Shown in pieces: positions 33,058-42,200 of a stretch of 64,000 bases of DNA (within the stretch, counting starts at the first letter, position 1; each line of letters begins with the position of its first letter). The stretch is taken from assembly GCF_001969445.1 (NCBI RefSeq), contig NZ_CP017297.1, positions 682,001 to 746,000 on the forward strand, written 5' to 3'. The translations under genes and the position numbers were made by a program. The DNA comes from Brachybacterium sp. P6-10-X1 (lineage in GTDB: Bacteria > Actinomycetota > Actinomycetes > Actinomycetales > Dermabacteraceae). The notes beneath the pieces are model-generated. The model made no database searches and had not been told where the DNA came from. It worked only from the letters and a program-made list of their open reading frames with translations.

Positions 33058-33894
33058 TCACCCCTTCACTCCGGCACCGATGTCGGATGCGGTGAAGTAC
33101 TTCTGGAACAGGCAGAACAGGAGCACCACGGGTAGGGCGAGGGCACACGCCCCGGCGAGGATCGCGCCGTTGGGGTTCGCGACCGTCTGGGCGATGTTGG
33201 AGATGTAGTTCGCCAGCGCCACTGCGAGCGGCTGCATCGTGGCGTCCTTCGTGATCAGGAACGGCCACAGGAACTCGTTCCACGGCCCGATGAAGGTGAT
33301 CAGAGTGACCGTGGCGACGGCCGGGCGCACCAGCGGTATTGCGATGGACCACAGCACCCGCAGCTCGCCTGCGCCGTCGATGCGCGCAGCCTCGAACATC
33401 TCCTCGGGCAGGGCGAGGAAGAACTGGCGGAAGATGAACACGGCGGTGGTGTTGATGAGGAAGGGCAGGATCATCCCGGCGAAGGTGTCACCGAGCCCGT
33501 AGGATCCCGCGACCTGGACGTACAGCGGGATCATCAGCAGCTGGAACGGGACCATCTGCACTCCAAGCATCACCACGAACAGCACGCCGCGGCCGCGCCA
33601 GTGCAGGCGCGAGAGGGCGTAGCCGGCGCAGAGCCCGAAGGTCAGGGTGCCGAGCAGTACGCCGAGCGTGAAGACGACCGAGTTCAGCAGTGCGCGCAGC
33701 AGCGGCACCCGCTCGTCGATCAGCGCGAAGTTCTCCAGCGTCCATCCGCCGATGGGGAACATTCCGGCCGGGGTGGTGGTCGGGTCCTCCTGCAGCGCGC
33801 CGACGATCATGAAGTAGAAGGGGAAGACGAACGCGACCGCCGCGAGAGCGAGCAGGACGTACAGCATGATCCGGGCAGGGGTGCGGGTCCTCAT
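33058..33894 (-). CDS. Sugar ABC transporter permease (MalG-like)
   Basis: 278 residues, six membrane helices. The EAA loop EAARIDGAGELRVLW is intact in its typical place. Starts one base after the stop of the MalF-like permease. It pairs with that permease to import the sugar recognised by the 34885-36189 binding protein. No ATPase gene is in the cluster, so a shared MsmK-type ATPase is implied. Confidence 0.88.
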   Translation of the reverse strand: MRTRTPARIMLYVLLALAAVAFVFPFYFMIVGALQEDPTTTPAGMFPIGGWTLENFALIDERVPLLRALLNSVVFTLGVLLGTLTFGLCAGYALSRLHWRGRGVLFVVMLGVQMVPFQLLMIPLYVQVAGSYGLGDTFAGMILPFLINTTAVFIFRQFFLALPEEMFEAARIDGAGELRVLWSIAIPLVRPAVATVTLITFIGPWNEFLWPFLITKDATMQPLAVALANYISNIAQTVANPNGAILAGACALALPVVLLFCLFQKYFTASDIGAGVKG

Positions 33895-33895
33895 C

Positions 33896-34888
33896 TCAGC
33901 GCTCCTTCGTGAGTCGGGTCGAGGCCAGGGAGAGCACGCCGACGAGGATCACCAGCATCACGCCGATCGCGGAGGCGACGTCCGGATTCCCCTGCTGGAT
34001 GCCCTTCTGGTAGATCATCAGCACCGGGGAGGTGGAGGCGCCGTCGGGTCCGCCGCCGCTGGTGAGCAGGTACGGCTCGGTGAACAGGTTCGCACCGGTG
34101 ATGATCGACAGGATCAGCACCAGCATCGTCGTGGCGCGCAGGCCTGGCACCGTGATGTGTCGGAACCTCTGGAGGATGCCGGCACCGTCGGTCGAGGCGG
34201 ATTCGTACAACTCCCCGGGCACGTTCTGCAGCGCCGCGAGGAAGAGCAGGATGTAGAAGCCGAGCTGCTTCCATGTCACGAACAGCGCGATTGAGGGCAT
34301 CGCGAGGGCGTCGTTGACGAGCCAGGACGGTTCCGGCGCGAGCGGCCCGAGGATCGTGTTGACCAGGCCGTCCTGCGAGAACAGCAGCATCCACACTCCG
34401 ATCAGGGACACGCTCGCGGTCACGTACGGCACGTAGAAGGCGACGCGGAAGGCCGCCGCCCAGCGGGTCACCGAGTTCAGGGCCGAGGCGAACACCATCG
34501 ACAGGATCACGGTGAGCGGCACGTTGATCACGAGGAACACCGCGATGTTCCCGAACGACTGCAGCACGCGGGGATCCGTCAGCGCGATGCGGTAGTTCTC
34601 CAGGCCCACGAAGGGGTGGTCCATGTCCATTCCGGGCGCGGTGAAGACGTAGTCGAAGAAGGAGATGTACACCGCGTAGCCCAGCGGGTAGGCCATCACC
34701 GTGGCGAGGAAGAGGATGTAGGGCAGGGAGAGGCCGAGCCCGAGGGGCTGTGCGCCGAGCAGCCGGCGCAGCGGGCCGTGCGAGGCGCCCGAGCCGCCGG
34801 TTCGGGGACCGGGCTCTGCACCTTCGGGACGTGCGGCGCCCGTAGGGTTGGTGACGCCCGCAGTGCGGGTGGTGTTGGGGGTTGTCAT
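33896..34888 (-). CDS. Sugar ABC transporter permease (MalF-like)
   Basis: 330 residues with about six helices after a Gly/Pro/Ala-rich cytoplasmic start. The EAA loop is recognisable in YESASTDGAGILQRF. Overlaps the binding-protein stop by four bases (ATGA). Confidence 0.88.
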   Translation of the reverse strand: MTTPNTTRTAGVTNPTGAARPEGAEPGPRTGGSGASHGPLRRLLGAQPLGLGLSLPYILFLATVMAYPLGYAVYISFFDYVFTAPGMDMDHPFVGLENYRIALTDPRVLQSFGNIAVFLVINVPLTVILSMVFASALNSVTRWAAAFRVAFYVPYVTASVSLIGVWMLLFSQDGLVNTILGPLAPEPSWLVNDALAMPSIALFVTWKQLGFYILLFLAALQNVPGELYESASTDGAGILQRFRHITVPGLRATTMLVLILSIITGANLFTEPYLLTSGGGPDGASTSPVLMIYQKGIQQGNPDVASAIGVMLVILVGVLSLASTRLTKER

Positions 34889-36189
34889 CTCGCTCCCTTC
34901 TGGACCAGCGGGTCGATCTGCTCGGCGGCGTCGTGCAGGCCCTCGCTCACGTTCTTCTTCCCGAAGATCGCGGAGGCGGAGAACTCGTCGCGGAACCGCT
35001 GCCAGATCTCGATCGACCCGGAGAGGTAGGGGACGTCGGCCACCCGATCGGCCTGATCGGCGAAGTCCACGTAGTCGGGATGCTCGGCGAAGTAGTCCGG
35101 GTAGGTGTCGAGCAGATCGGTGCGCAGCGGCATTTGGCCGGAGAGCTCTAGCAGCTCCCCGTCCCGGTCCTCACTCGTGGCGAAGGACAGGAACTCCCAG
35201 GCCGTCAGCCGGTTCTCGCTCGAAGAAGACATCGCGACGTTCTTGGAGTCGGCGAAGGTGATGGTCTCCTCGGGGCTGATGTCGTCCGCGCTGGGCACCG
35301 GCATGAAGCCGTAGTCGATCTGATCCTCGTAGGTCGCGATCGCCCACGGTCCCGCGAGCTGCATCGCGGTGGTGCCCATCGTCATCGCGTCATCCGTGGA
35401 CTCCTCCTGCGGGGCGAGGCCCTCGGCGTACAGAGCCCGCCAGAGCTGGGCAACCGCGAGGCCGTCCGGCGAGTCGAAGGTCGAGGCGCCGTCCTCCACC
35501 AGCAGTCGACCGCGGGTCTGCGCGAGGTACATCGGGTAGAAATCGAACCACGACTGGTAGAAGTCGCTGGTGGGCGCGGGCCAGAGGGCGGAGGCCGAGG
35601 CGCCCGTGCCGACGATCTGCCGCGAGCCCTCCAGGAAGGTCTCGAAGGTGTCCATTCCCGGTGAGTCCGGGTCGATGCCAGCCGCAGCGAAGATCTCCCT
35701 GTTGAACATGACCATCACGGGGTTCGACTTCCAGGGCAGCTGGTAGTAGCCGCCTGCGCCGTCATCCTCGGCATAGCCGCTCGCCAACGGGCCGCTGCGC
35801 CGCTCGATGTGCTCGCGCCCGCCCTCGAAGGTGGTCAGGTCCACGAGGCCGCCGGCGCGGACCCAGTCGGGCAGTGCTGCCGGGGAGGCGTTGAAGACGA
35901 GGTCGGCCGTGGTGCCGGCGACGATCGCGGCGGAGATCGCCTCCTCGGAACTTGCGCCGGCGGGGACCTCCTGCAGGGTCACGTGCTCGTCCGGCCGCTC
36001 GGCGTTCCAGGCCTCGGTGACCGCCCGGCCCCAGGCGAGCTCCTGTTCGTTGTTGGAGACCCAGATGCGGATGGGCCCGCGGGAGGTGGCGGCCCGGTCG
36101 GCATCCACCGGGCTGCGGGAGCAGCCGGTGGCGAGAGCGAGCGGGAGGGTGAGGGCGGAGGCGCCGAGTGCGCGCCGGGTGAGGTTCAT
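34885..36189 (-). CDS. Extracellular sugar-binding lipoprotein
   Basis: 434 residues. Lipobox ALATGC (residues about 18-23) after a short signal. SBP family 1 features: GPIRIWVSNNEQ start, FNREIFAAAGIDPDSP, and the MTMGTTAMQLAGPWAIATYE motif. Binds an oligosaccharide, probably a mannoside judged from GH130. Only 32 nt separate it from lacI, so one transcript from the lacI promoter is likely. Confidence 0.88.
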   Translation of the reverse strand: MNLTRRALGASALTLPLALATGCSRSPVDADRAATSRGPIRIWVSNNEQELAWGRAVTEAWNAERPDEHVTLQEVPAGASSEEAISAAIVAGTTADLVFNASPAALPDWVRAGGLVDLTTFEGGREHIERRSGPLASGYAEDDGAGGYYQLPWKSNPVMVMFNREIFAAAGIDPDSPGMDTFETFLEGSRQIVGTGASASALWPAPTSDFYQSWFDFYPMYLAQTRGRLLVEDGASTFDSPDGLAVAQLWRALYAEGLAPQEESTDDAMTMGTTAMQLAGPWAIATYEDQIDYGFMPVPSADDISPEETITFADSKNVAMSSSSENRLTAWEFLSFATSEDRDGELLELSGQMPLRTDLLDTYPDYFAEHPDYVDFADQADRVADVPYLSGSIEIWQRFRDEFSASAIFGKKNVSEGLHDAAEQIDPLVQKGAR

Positions 36190-36221
36190 CGTCGAGCTCC
36201 TCGCGGATGGATGATGGATGG

Positions 36222-37256
36222 TCAGGTCGAGGCGGGGGGCGCAACGCTCCCGCGGCGCACGACCGTCGTGCCGTCGACCTTCACGGAGGCGTCAGCCTCC
36301 CCGGCGAGGGCGGCAAGCAGGGTGCGTGCCGCGACGGCGCCTCGGACGTCGGCCCCGGTGGACACGCTCGTCAGGCCGGGGGAGAGGTGCGCCGAGAGCT
36401 CGCTGTCGTCGAAACCGGTGAGGGAGAGGTCCTCGGGGATGCGCAGGCCGGCGCTGCGCGCGAAGGAGAGGCCAGCGATCGCCATCACGTCGTTCGCGAA
36501 GACAATCGCGGTGGGACGCGGGGAATGCTCGAGCAGGGCGGCGGTGGCGTCACGTCCGGACGCGGCGGTGAAGTCTCCCTCGACGACGTGGTCGGGCACG
36601 AGGCCGTGGCGTGCGATTGCGGTCACGAAGGCATCCCGGCGCGCCGCGGCGTGGAGGTACTGCAGGGGGCCCGAGACGTGTGCGATGGACGTGTGCCCGG
36701 CGTCGACGAGCTCCTCGATGAGCCCCTCGACGGCCGCGGCGTCCTCGGTGTAGACCACCGGGACGTCCTCGGGAGCGCCCGCCGGGGGCGCCTCGGCGCC
36801 GAGCAGCACGGCGGTCAGGCCGAGCTCACGGACCAGGTCGGGGCGGCGATCGTCCCGCTCCACGTCGAGCAGGATGACGCCGTCGACGCGTCCGGCCGCA
36901 TACCGCTCGTAGGCCGCCGTCTCGGCCTCCTGGTCGGTGACGACGTTGAGCATGAGCCCGATCCCCGCCTCGGCGAGGACGGCCTCGCAGCCGGCGATGA
37001 AGCGCGGGAAGAAGGTGTCGGTCGCGATGATCTCCGGCCGTCTCGCGATCACCAGACCGATCGTGCTCGTGCGAGAGGTCGCGAGTGCCTGAGCGCTCGA
37101 GCTCGCCGTCCAGCGCAGCGACTCGGCTGCGGTGAAGATCCGACGGCGGGTCTCCTCCGCCACCGGGCGCTTGCCGGAGTAGGCCAGGGAGACGGTCCCC
37201 TTGGAGACCCCGGCGGCGCGGGCGACGTCTCCGATCGTGGGGCGGGTGCCGGGCAA
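36222..37256 (-). CDS. LacI-family repressor of the sugar operon
   Basis: 344 residues from TTG 37256, which is 6 nt behind a perfect AAGGAGG; the longer frame to 37280 would put that site inside the gene. HTH: IGDVARAAGVSKGTVSLAYSGKRPVAEETRRR. The remainder is a periplasmic-binding-protein-like effector domain (SIAHVSGPLQYLHA, SLTGFDDSELS, then TSVSTGADVRG). Two CAAACCGGTT palindromes just upstream are its likely operators, so it represses itself and the genes behind it. Confidence 0.9.
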   Translation of the reverse strand: MPGTRPTIGDVARAAGVSKGTVSLAYSGKRPVAEETRRRIFTAAESLRWTASSSAQALATSRTSTIGLVIARRPEIIATDTFFPRFIAGCEAVLAEAGIGLMLNVVTDQEAETAAYERYAAGRVDGVILLDVERDDRRPDLVRELGLTAVLLGAEAPPAGAPEDVPVVYTEDAAAVEGLIEELVDAGHTSIAHVSGPLQYLHAAARRDAFVTAIARHGLVPDHVVEGDFTAASGRDATAALLEHSPRPTAIVFANDVMAIAGLSFARSAGLRIPEDLSLTGFDDSELSAHLSPGLTSVSTGADVRGAVAARTLLAALAGEADASVKVDGTTVVRRGSVAPPAST

Positions 37257-37277
37257 GGGGCGCCTCCTTACGGTGAG

Positions 37278-37289
37278 CAAACCGGTTTG
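37278..37289. promoter_or_regulatory. LacI operator 1
   Basis: Perfect palindrome CAAACCGGTTTG, 22 nt before the TTG start of lacI. Confidence 0.75.
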
Positions 37290-37302
37290 AACTGGATGTA
37301 GT

Positions 37303-37314
37303 CAAACCGGTTCG
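37303..37314. promoter_or_regulatory. LacI operator 2
   Basis: CAAACCGGTTCG, one mismatch to operator 1 and centred 25 bp from it. Confidence 0.7.
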
Positions 37315-37324
37315 TGCCGAGGTG

Positions 37325-37560
37325 TCAACCCGTCGGGCCGGAGGAGGGGTACGTGTCGCGCTCGCGCGAGAGGGCTTCCGCGGCCCGGACCCGTCGCGGT
37401 GAGAAGGATTCTCGGCTTCCGTTCGCGGCCAGCGATTCCAGGGCTCGGGCCGCCAGGGCCGTGTGTGCAGTGGCGCTGGGTTGCAGCCCGTCCTCCGCCA
37501 GCGGGTCGGGCTCGGCGGCATCGGTTATCGTCGAGCTGTCGATGACGAGGTCGTCGTCCG
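37325..37560 (-). pseudogene. C-terminal remnant of an SGNH/GDSL-type hydrolase
   Basis: A minus-strand frame ending at 37325 reads LVIDSSTITDAAEPDPLAED, then GLQPSATAHTALAARALESL, resembling the DGxHPS...GH ending of SGNH hydrolases. There is no start or front half. Weak evidence. Confidence 0.3.
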
Positions 37561-38411
37561 TAGGAAGCCGATGAGCCTCGATGCGCCGATCGGGTATCCG
37601 GGTTGATTCTCAGGCGTATCGGTCGAGCGGTGAACGTGGTTTCGGCGTGAGGGCGTGGGAGGACTGCCGGTCTGCCCGGCATTTCCATTTGGGTTCCTTC
37701 TCGTAGGGACAGATGGCTGCTGGTCAGGTCGTGAGGCGGCGGTAGAGCCTGTCGAAGACGCTCCGGGAGCGGTCGCCAACCACAGGGTGCAGCACGGGCT
37801 TAACTGGGCCTATGTTGTTCATTGTCCGATAACAGCCATTATCGGACGTTGAAGTCACGAGCAGACGGGAATGGCGAAAGAGGGGAGTGGACACCTCTCG
37901 GGCAATCGGCTCCAGGAGGCAGGCCGCTAGATCTGGAGCACTGCGCTGACTTGGTCCGCACCCCTAAGGATGGCGAGCGGTGTAAAGGCTGACCCATGAC
38001 TGTGCAATGAGCCCCGTTCGTCCAGTCGAGGAGCATCGCCGCTTCGACGTGCACGTGGAAGGCGGCCAACTAGAGGACCCAGAGAAGACGCCGCGGTGTC
38101 GATGCCTCGAAAGCTGAGAGCGGTGGCGTCGATGCTGCCGCTGGCCTCCGCTCCTCGGGACCCCAATGAGATGGTCATCCGCGCGGCACGCGAGGCGGCC
38201 TGCCCGTGTTGGACGCGGGGCTGCACGAAGGGCAGCCGGAGTGTTCCGACCCCGATCGCTCTCCAGCATGTTCCGTTTTCTGTACACCAGGTGTACTTCC
38301 GGGTCGGTGCAGCAACCAAGGGGGATCGTCGCCTCGGTGGTGCCGCTGAGGTTCGGGCGTACAGATGCGTTCACGCGACTAGCGGTCACCCTAGCGGTCA
38401 CACGGCGTCCG
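37561..38411. other. Gene-free stretch with a perfect inverted repeat
   Basis: About 850 bases without a convincing gene. It contains the 37824-37847 inverted repeat and a short tandem ctagcggtcac (38379-38389, 38391-38401). Confidence 0.45.
37824..37847. repeat. Perfect inverted repeat, tyrosine-recombinase-site-like
   Basis: GTCCGATAA, six bases, TTATCGGAC. Arms of 9 bp around a 6-bp centre resemble XerCD/dif-like or integrase core sites. A related site with one degenerate arm and the same spacing is at 54285-54304. Confidence 0.6.
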
Positions 38412-38419
38412 AATACAAC

Positions 38420-38456
38420 AACGCCCTGGCAAGAAACTTGTTCTCACCAGGGCGTT
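38420..38456 (-). terminator. Terminator of tRNA-Pro
   Basis: Ten-base arms AACGCCCTGG/CCAGGGCGTT with a 17-nt loop, directly downstream of the tRNA on its strand. Confidence 0.7.
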
Positions 38457-38458
38457 CG

Positions 38459-38532
38459 TCGGGCTGACAGGATTTGAACCTGCGACCCCGTGACCCCCAG
38501 TCACGTGCGCTACCAAGCTGCGCCACAGCCCG
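38459..38532 (-). tRNA. tRNA-Pro (GGG anticodon)
   Basis: 74-nt cloverleaf on the minus strand: acceptor CGGGCTG/CAGCCCG plus A discriminator, D-arm GCGCAGCTTGGTAGCGC, anticodon loop CTGGGGG in stem CGTGA/TCACG, T-arm GCAGGTTCAAATCCTGT. CCA is not encoded. I saw no second copy of its 3' end in the window, so no att duplication is visible. Confidence 0.92.
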
Positions 38533-38742
38533 AGATCGTCGGTCCGGGGAGGACCGAGGAACACAGTACCCCGCGAGCCGCCTCCGGAGCGAATCGGGAC
38601 CGGCGTGACCTGCGGCACCCCGCCTCGGTGGCGTGGCACGGTGAGCGAGGAGCCGCACCGACGTCGCCGCGATGGTGCGCGAGTGCCTCGAGGCCCCGCG
38701 GGTCTGAGCGGCTCGGCGCCGCCTCGACGCTAGGGTGCCCAC

Positions 38743-39660
38743 ATGCCTGGTCCGACGCGGTCGACGCCCCATGGCGAGACCCCGTACTCGCCGTCCGCCC
38801 TGCTGCGCGCCCTGACCGCGAACCCGTACGACGTCGACGCCCTGCGGGAGCAGGATCCCGCTCCCGAGCCGGCCCCGCCGGACAACCCCGCCATGCGCAC
38901 GCTGACCCTGCTGCTCGCCCTCGCGCTGGGCTTCGTCGTCGCCGTCGCGGTCTCGGACCTCCGCCAGGGCGTCGCCGGGGACGACGACCCCCGTGCCCTG
39001 CTCGAGCAGGAGGTGCTGGAGGCCCGCGGCGAGATCGACACCCTCGAGACCCGCCAGGAGACCCTCGAGGGTGAGATCGCCGACGCTCAGGCCGCGGTCC
39101 TGGACGGCACCGATGCCGGGGCCTCCGCACGTCTGCACGCCTACGAGGCGGCCGGCACCGGTGCGGCCCGGACCGGGCCCGGCGTCGTGCTCACCGTGAA
39201 GGACTCCGCCCCGCTGCCGGCCGGCCCCGGGGTCACCGAGGGGAGCGTGAACCGCGTCACCGACGGCGATCTGCAGATCGCCGTGAACGGACTGTGGGCC
39301 GCCGGTGCCGAGGCGATCGCTGTCAACGGTCAGCGGCTCAGCGCGACCAGCGCGATCCGCACGGCCGGCTCCGCGGTCCTGGTGGACTTCCGGCCCCTGT
39401 CACCGCCGTACGAGATCACCGCCCTCGGGGACCCCGAGGAGCTGCGTGAGGGCGTCGACGCGGGCGAGACGGGCCAGTACCTCTCCGAGATCTCCACCCG
39501 CTTCGGCATCCGGCTGTCCTGGGACAGCGCCGAGGAGCTCACGGTCCCGGCGCGCACCGTCGGCACTCTCCGTGAGGCTTCCGCGGCCGAGGCGCCGTCG
39601 TCCACCGCACCCGCCAGCGACACCGCCTCCGAGGACGGGTCGCGGAAGGAGTCCGAATGA
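38743..39660 (+). CDS. DUF881 membrane-anchored protein 1
   Basis: 305 residues. One membrane helix (about 51-68), coiled coil (LLEQEVLEARGEIDTLETRQ), then the DUF881 beta/alpha domain with ALWAAGAEAIAVNGQR-like core (NGLWAAGAEAIAVNGQRL). The order DUF881-DUF1290-DUF881-FHA-MerR-MerR is conserved in actinobacteria near cell-division regulators. Function unknown. Confidence 0.88.
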   Translation: MPGPTRSTPHGETPYSPSALLRALTANPYDVDALREQDPAPEPAPPDNPAMRTLTLLLALALGFVVAVAVSDLRQGVAGDDDPRALLEQEVLEARGEIDTLETRQETLEGEIADAQAAVLDGTDAGASARLHAYEAAGTGAARTGPGVVLTVKDSAPLPAGPGVTEGSVNRVTDGDLQIAVNGLWAAGAEAIAVNGQRLSATSAIRTAGSAVLVDFRPLSPPYEITALGDPEELREGVDAGETGQYLSEISTRFGIRLSWDSAEELTVPARTVGTLREASAAEAPSSTAPASDTASEDGSRKESE

Positions 39661-39989
39661 TCGCCCTGATCGGCCTGGCCCTCGGCATCGCCCTGGGCAT
39701 CCTGGTCCAGCCCGATGTGCCCGCCGTGCTCCAGCCCTATCTCCCGATCGCCGTGGTCGCGGCCCTGGACACGCTGGCCGGGGGACTGCGCGCGAGCCTC
39801 GACGGCGCCTTCGACGCCCACGTGTTCATCACCTCGTTCCTGTTCAACGTCCTGATCGCCGCCTTCCTGGTCTTCCTCGGCGATCAGCTGGGGGTCGGGG
39901 CGCAGCTGTCCACGGCCGTGATCGTGGTGCTCGGGATCCGCATCTTCTCCAATGCCGCCGCCATCCGACGTCTGCTGTTCCGGTCATGA
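39657..39989 (+). CDS. sbp: DUF1290 small basic membrane protein (Sbp)
   Basis: 110 residues, three membrane helices; LGIALGILVQPDVPAVLQPYL and GIRIFSNAAAIRRLLF match the Sbp family. Coupled by ATGA overlaps to both DUF881 neighbours. Confidence 0.88.
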   Translation: MIALIGLALGIALGILVQPDVPAVLQPYLPIAVVAALDTLAGGLRASLDGAFDAHVFITSFLFNVLIAAFLVFLGDQLGVGAQLSTAVIVVLGIRIFSNAAAIRRLLFRS

Positions 39990-40738
39990 GCGAGGGCACC
40001 CGCATCCCGGGCAGCAGCGCGGAGCAGAAGCTCGTGTGGCGTCGGCTGCGCAAGACCCTGCGTCCCCGGCCCACCGGGACCCAGGCGATCGTGGGCGTGC
40101 TGTGCCTGCTGCTGGGACTGTCGATCGCCGCGCAGGTGCGGCAGACGGACGATTCTCTCGAGGGCGCCTCCCAGCAGGAGCTGGTGCGGCTGCTGGACGA
40201 GTCGGGCCGGCATGCGGCCGATCTCGAGGTCACCAATGCCGAGCTGGACCGCACGCTCGAGACGTTGCGCTCCGGCCAGGAGGACGACGTCGCCGCGCGC
40301 GAGGCCGCCGAGGAGCGGCTGGAGACCCTCGAGATCGTCGCCGGGACCATCCCGGCGCACGGTCGCGGCGTCGTGGTGTCGATCGCGGACCCCGCCGGCG
40401 GTGTGCGCTCCTCGACCCTGCTCGGTGTCCTCCAGGAGCTGCGCAACGCCGGGGCCGAGGTGATCCAGATCGACGACGTCCGGGTGGTGGCCACGAGCTC
40501 CATCACCACCGCCGCGGACGGACGGCTGGTCGTGGACGGCTCCGTCCTCGCCGCCCCCTACACGATCCGGGCGGTGGGCGATCCGGAGGTCATGGAGCCC
40601 GCCCTGCGGATTCCCGGCGGAGCTGCGGACTCGGTGTCGGCCGACGGCGGGACGCTCGCGGTGGCGATCGAGCCGGACGTGCAGATCGACGCGACGGTCC
40701 AGCTGTCCGAGCCGGAGTACTCCCGCGTGGTCAAGTGA
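39986..40738 (+). CDS. DUF881 membrane-anchored protein 2
   Basis: 250 residues. Basic N-terminus, helix at about 33-51, coiled coil, DUF881 domain with LRNAGAEVIQIDDVRVVATSS. Paralogue of the 38743 gene; starts inside the Sbp stop codon. Confidence 0.88.
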   Translation: MSEGTRIPGSSAEQKLVWRRLRKTLRPRPTGTQAIVGVLCLLLGLSIAAQVRQTDDSLEGASQQELVRLLDESGRHAADLEVTNAELDRTLETLRSGQEDDVAAREAAEERLETLEIVAGTIPAHGRGVVVSIADPAGGVRSSTLLGVLQELRNAGAEVIQIDDVRVVATSSITTAADGRLVVDGSVLAAPYTIRAVGDPEVMEPALRIPGGAADSVSADGGTLAVAIEPDVQIDATVQLSEPEYSRVVK

Positions 40739-40863
40739 TCGTCAAATCCTGCTCTGCTGGACGTCGAAGGGGCGCGTTCCCTGTCGTCCTCGTGCGAAGA
40801 TGGACAGGCGGGATCCTGCTCACCCACGGAGCACGACCTGCGACGGCCAGGAAGGGGTGCGGA

Positions 40864-41307
40864 GTGTCCGGGAACACCGAGTGGAACGACGAGAATCTCG
40901 ACCACACGTCGAAGCTGAGCGCCATCTCGCCCAGCGACCCGGTCGAGGACGCCGAGTCCGGCCTCTCGTCGCAGGACCGCCGGGCGATCGAGAACCTGCC
41001 CCCGCGCAGCGCTCTGCTGATCGTGCGCAAGGGTCCCAACCTCGGTGCGCGCTTCCTGCTGGACTCCGAGACCACCATCGCCGGTCGGCACCCGGGCAGC
41101 GAGATCTTCCTCGACGACGTGACGGTCTCGCGCAAGCACGCCGCCTTCGTCCGCGACGGCGACGGTTTCCTGGTGCGCGACCTCGGATCCCTCAACGGCA
41201 CCTATGTCGGCAAGGACCGTGTCGACGAAGTTCGCCTCCAGCCCGGTCAGGACGTGCAGATCGGCAAGTACCGGTTGACGTACCACCCCTTCCACGGGAC
41301 GGCCTGA
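40864..41307 (+). CDS. garA: GarA/OdhI-like FHA-domain protein
   Basis: 147 residues from GTG 40864 behind AGGAAGGGG. The FHA domain (GARFLLDSETTIAGRHPGSEIFLDDVTVSRKHAAF to GSLNGTYV) has the phosphothreonine-binding Arg-Ser-His pattern. The N-terminal segment NLDHTSKLSAIS could be the kinase target, in place of the ETT motif. GarA/OdhI inhibits 2-oxoglutarate dehydrogenase in relatives. Confidence 0.82.
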   Translation: MSGNTEWNDENLDHTSKLSAISPSDPVEDAESGLSSQDRRAIENLPPRSALLIVRKGPNLGARFLLDSETTIAGRHPGSEIFLDDVTVSRKHAAFVRDGDGFLVRDLGSLNGTYVGKDRVDEVRLQPGQDVQIGKYRLTYHPFHGTA

Positions 41308-41311
41308 GCGG

Positions 41312-42004
41312 ATGGCGGCCTCCGCAGCGCGCAGGCCGAGCTCGTCCGGGGCCGCTCGGCTCAGCATCGGGCAGGTGCTCGGGAGCCTGCGCGACGAGTT
41401 CCCAGACCTGGCGCACTCCAAGCTCCACTACCTCGAGGCCGAGGGACTGATCTCGCCCGAGCGCACCGCCAGCGGTTACCGCAAGTACTCCCGCGGGGAT
41501 GTCGACCGTCTGCTGTTCGTGCTGCGGGCGCAGCGGGACCGCTTCTGGCCGCTCAAGGTCATCAAGGAGCACCTGCTCGAGCACGGGGTGGACTCCGAGG
41601 TCACGTCGATCGCCTCCCGACCCGGCCCCACCTCCGCCCCGCAGCCGGTGCGGCTGGACCGCCGGGGACTGGCCCGACGCGCCGCGGTCGACGAGGACTT
41701 CCTCGCCGAGCTGGAGCAGTACGGGCTGCTGGCCGAGGGGCTTCTCTTCTACGGGACCGCCGAGCTGGAGATCGTCACCTCCGCGCGCGACCTGGCCGAC
41801 GAGGGGCTGCATCCGCGGCATCTGGTGATGTTGCGCACCTCCGCCGAGCGCGAGGCGCACATGATCCGCTCGGTCGCCCGGCCGCGCTCGCGGGGTGGGG
41901 ACGCCGTCTCCCGGGGCGAGGCCGAGGACTTCGCTCGCGACCTGGGGGAATCCATGGTCTCCCTGCACTCCGCAGTGCTGCGCGCGAAGCTCCGGGAGAC
42001 CTGA
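41312..42004 (+). CDS. ftsR: FtsR-like MerR-family regulator
   Basis: 230 residues. MerR HTH: LSIGQVLGSLRDEFPDLAHSKLHYLEAEGLISPERT, then RKYSRGDVDRLLFVL. Position next to the FHA gene matches ftsR of corynebacteria, where it activates ftsZ. C-terminal effector part is family-specific. Starts 4 nt after the FHA stop. Confidence 0.82.
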   Translation: MAASAARRPSSSGAARLSIGQVLGSLRDEFPDLAHSKLHYLEAEGLISPERTASGYRKYSRGDVDRLLFVLRAQRDRFWPLKVIKEHLLEHGVDSEVTSIASRPGPTSAPQPVRLDRRGLARRAAVDEDFLAELEQYGLLAEGLLFYGTAELEIVTSARDLADEGLHPRHLVMLRTSAEREAHMIRSVARPRSRGGDAVSRGEAEDFARDLGESMVSLHSAVLRAKLRET

Positions 42005-42200
42005 GCGAGCCCGCGCGGCCTCGGAAAGTCGTGGGAAAGCGACCGACCCGCCGTCGGGCGGCCATCGCCGGGGACCGTTCGACGGAATCGATCCGTGACC
42101 TTCGGGCGGCGCGTTGCTGTGTCGTCGGCGGTGGTTCGGGCTACTCTGGGAGCGTGCTCTCATCCTTCCCCCTCAGGAGAGCCGGAATCCGGAGGTAGCC

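Noticed and set aside
38459..38532. tRNA-Pro as the integration site of the accessory block
   Set aside because: Six kilobases from the block, no integrase nearby, and no repeat of the tRNA 3' end seen in the window.
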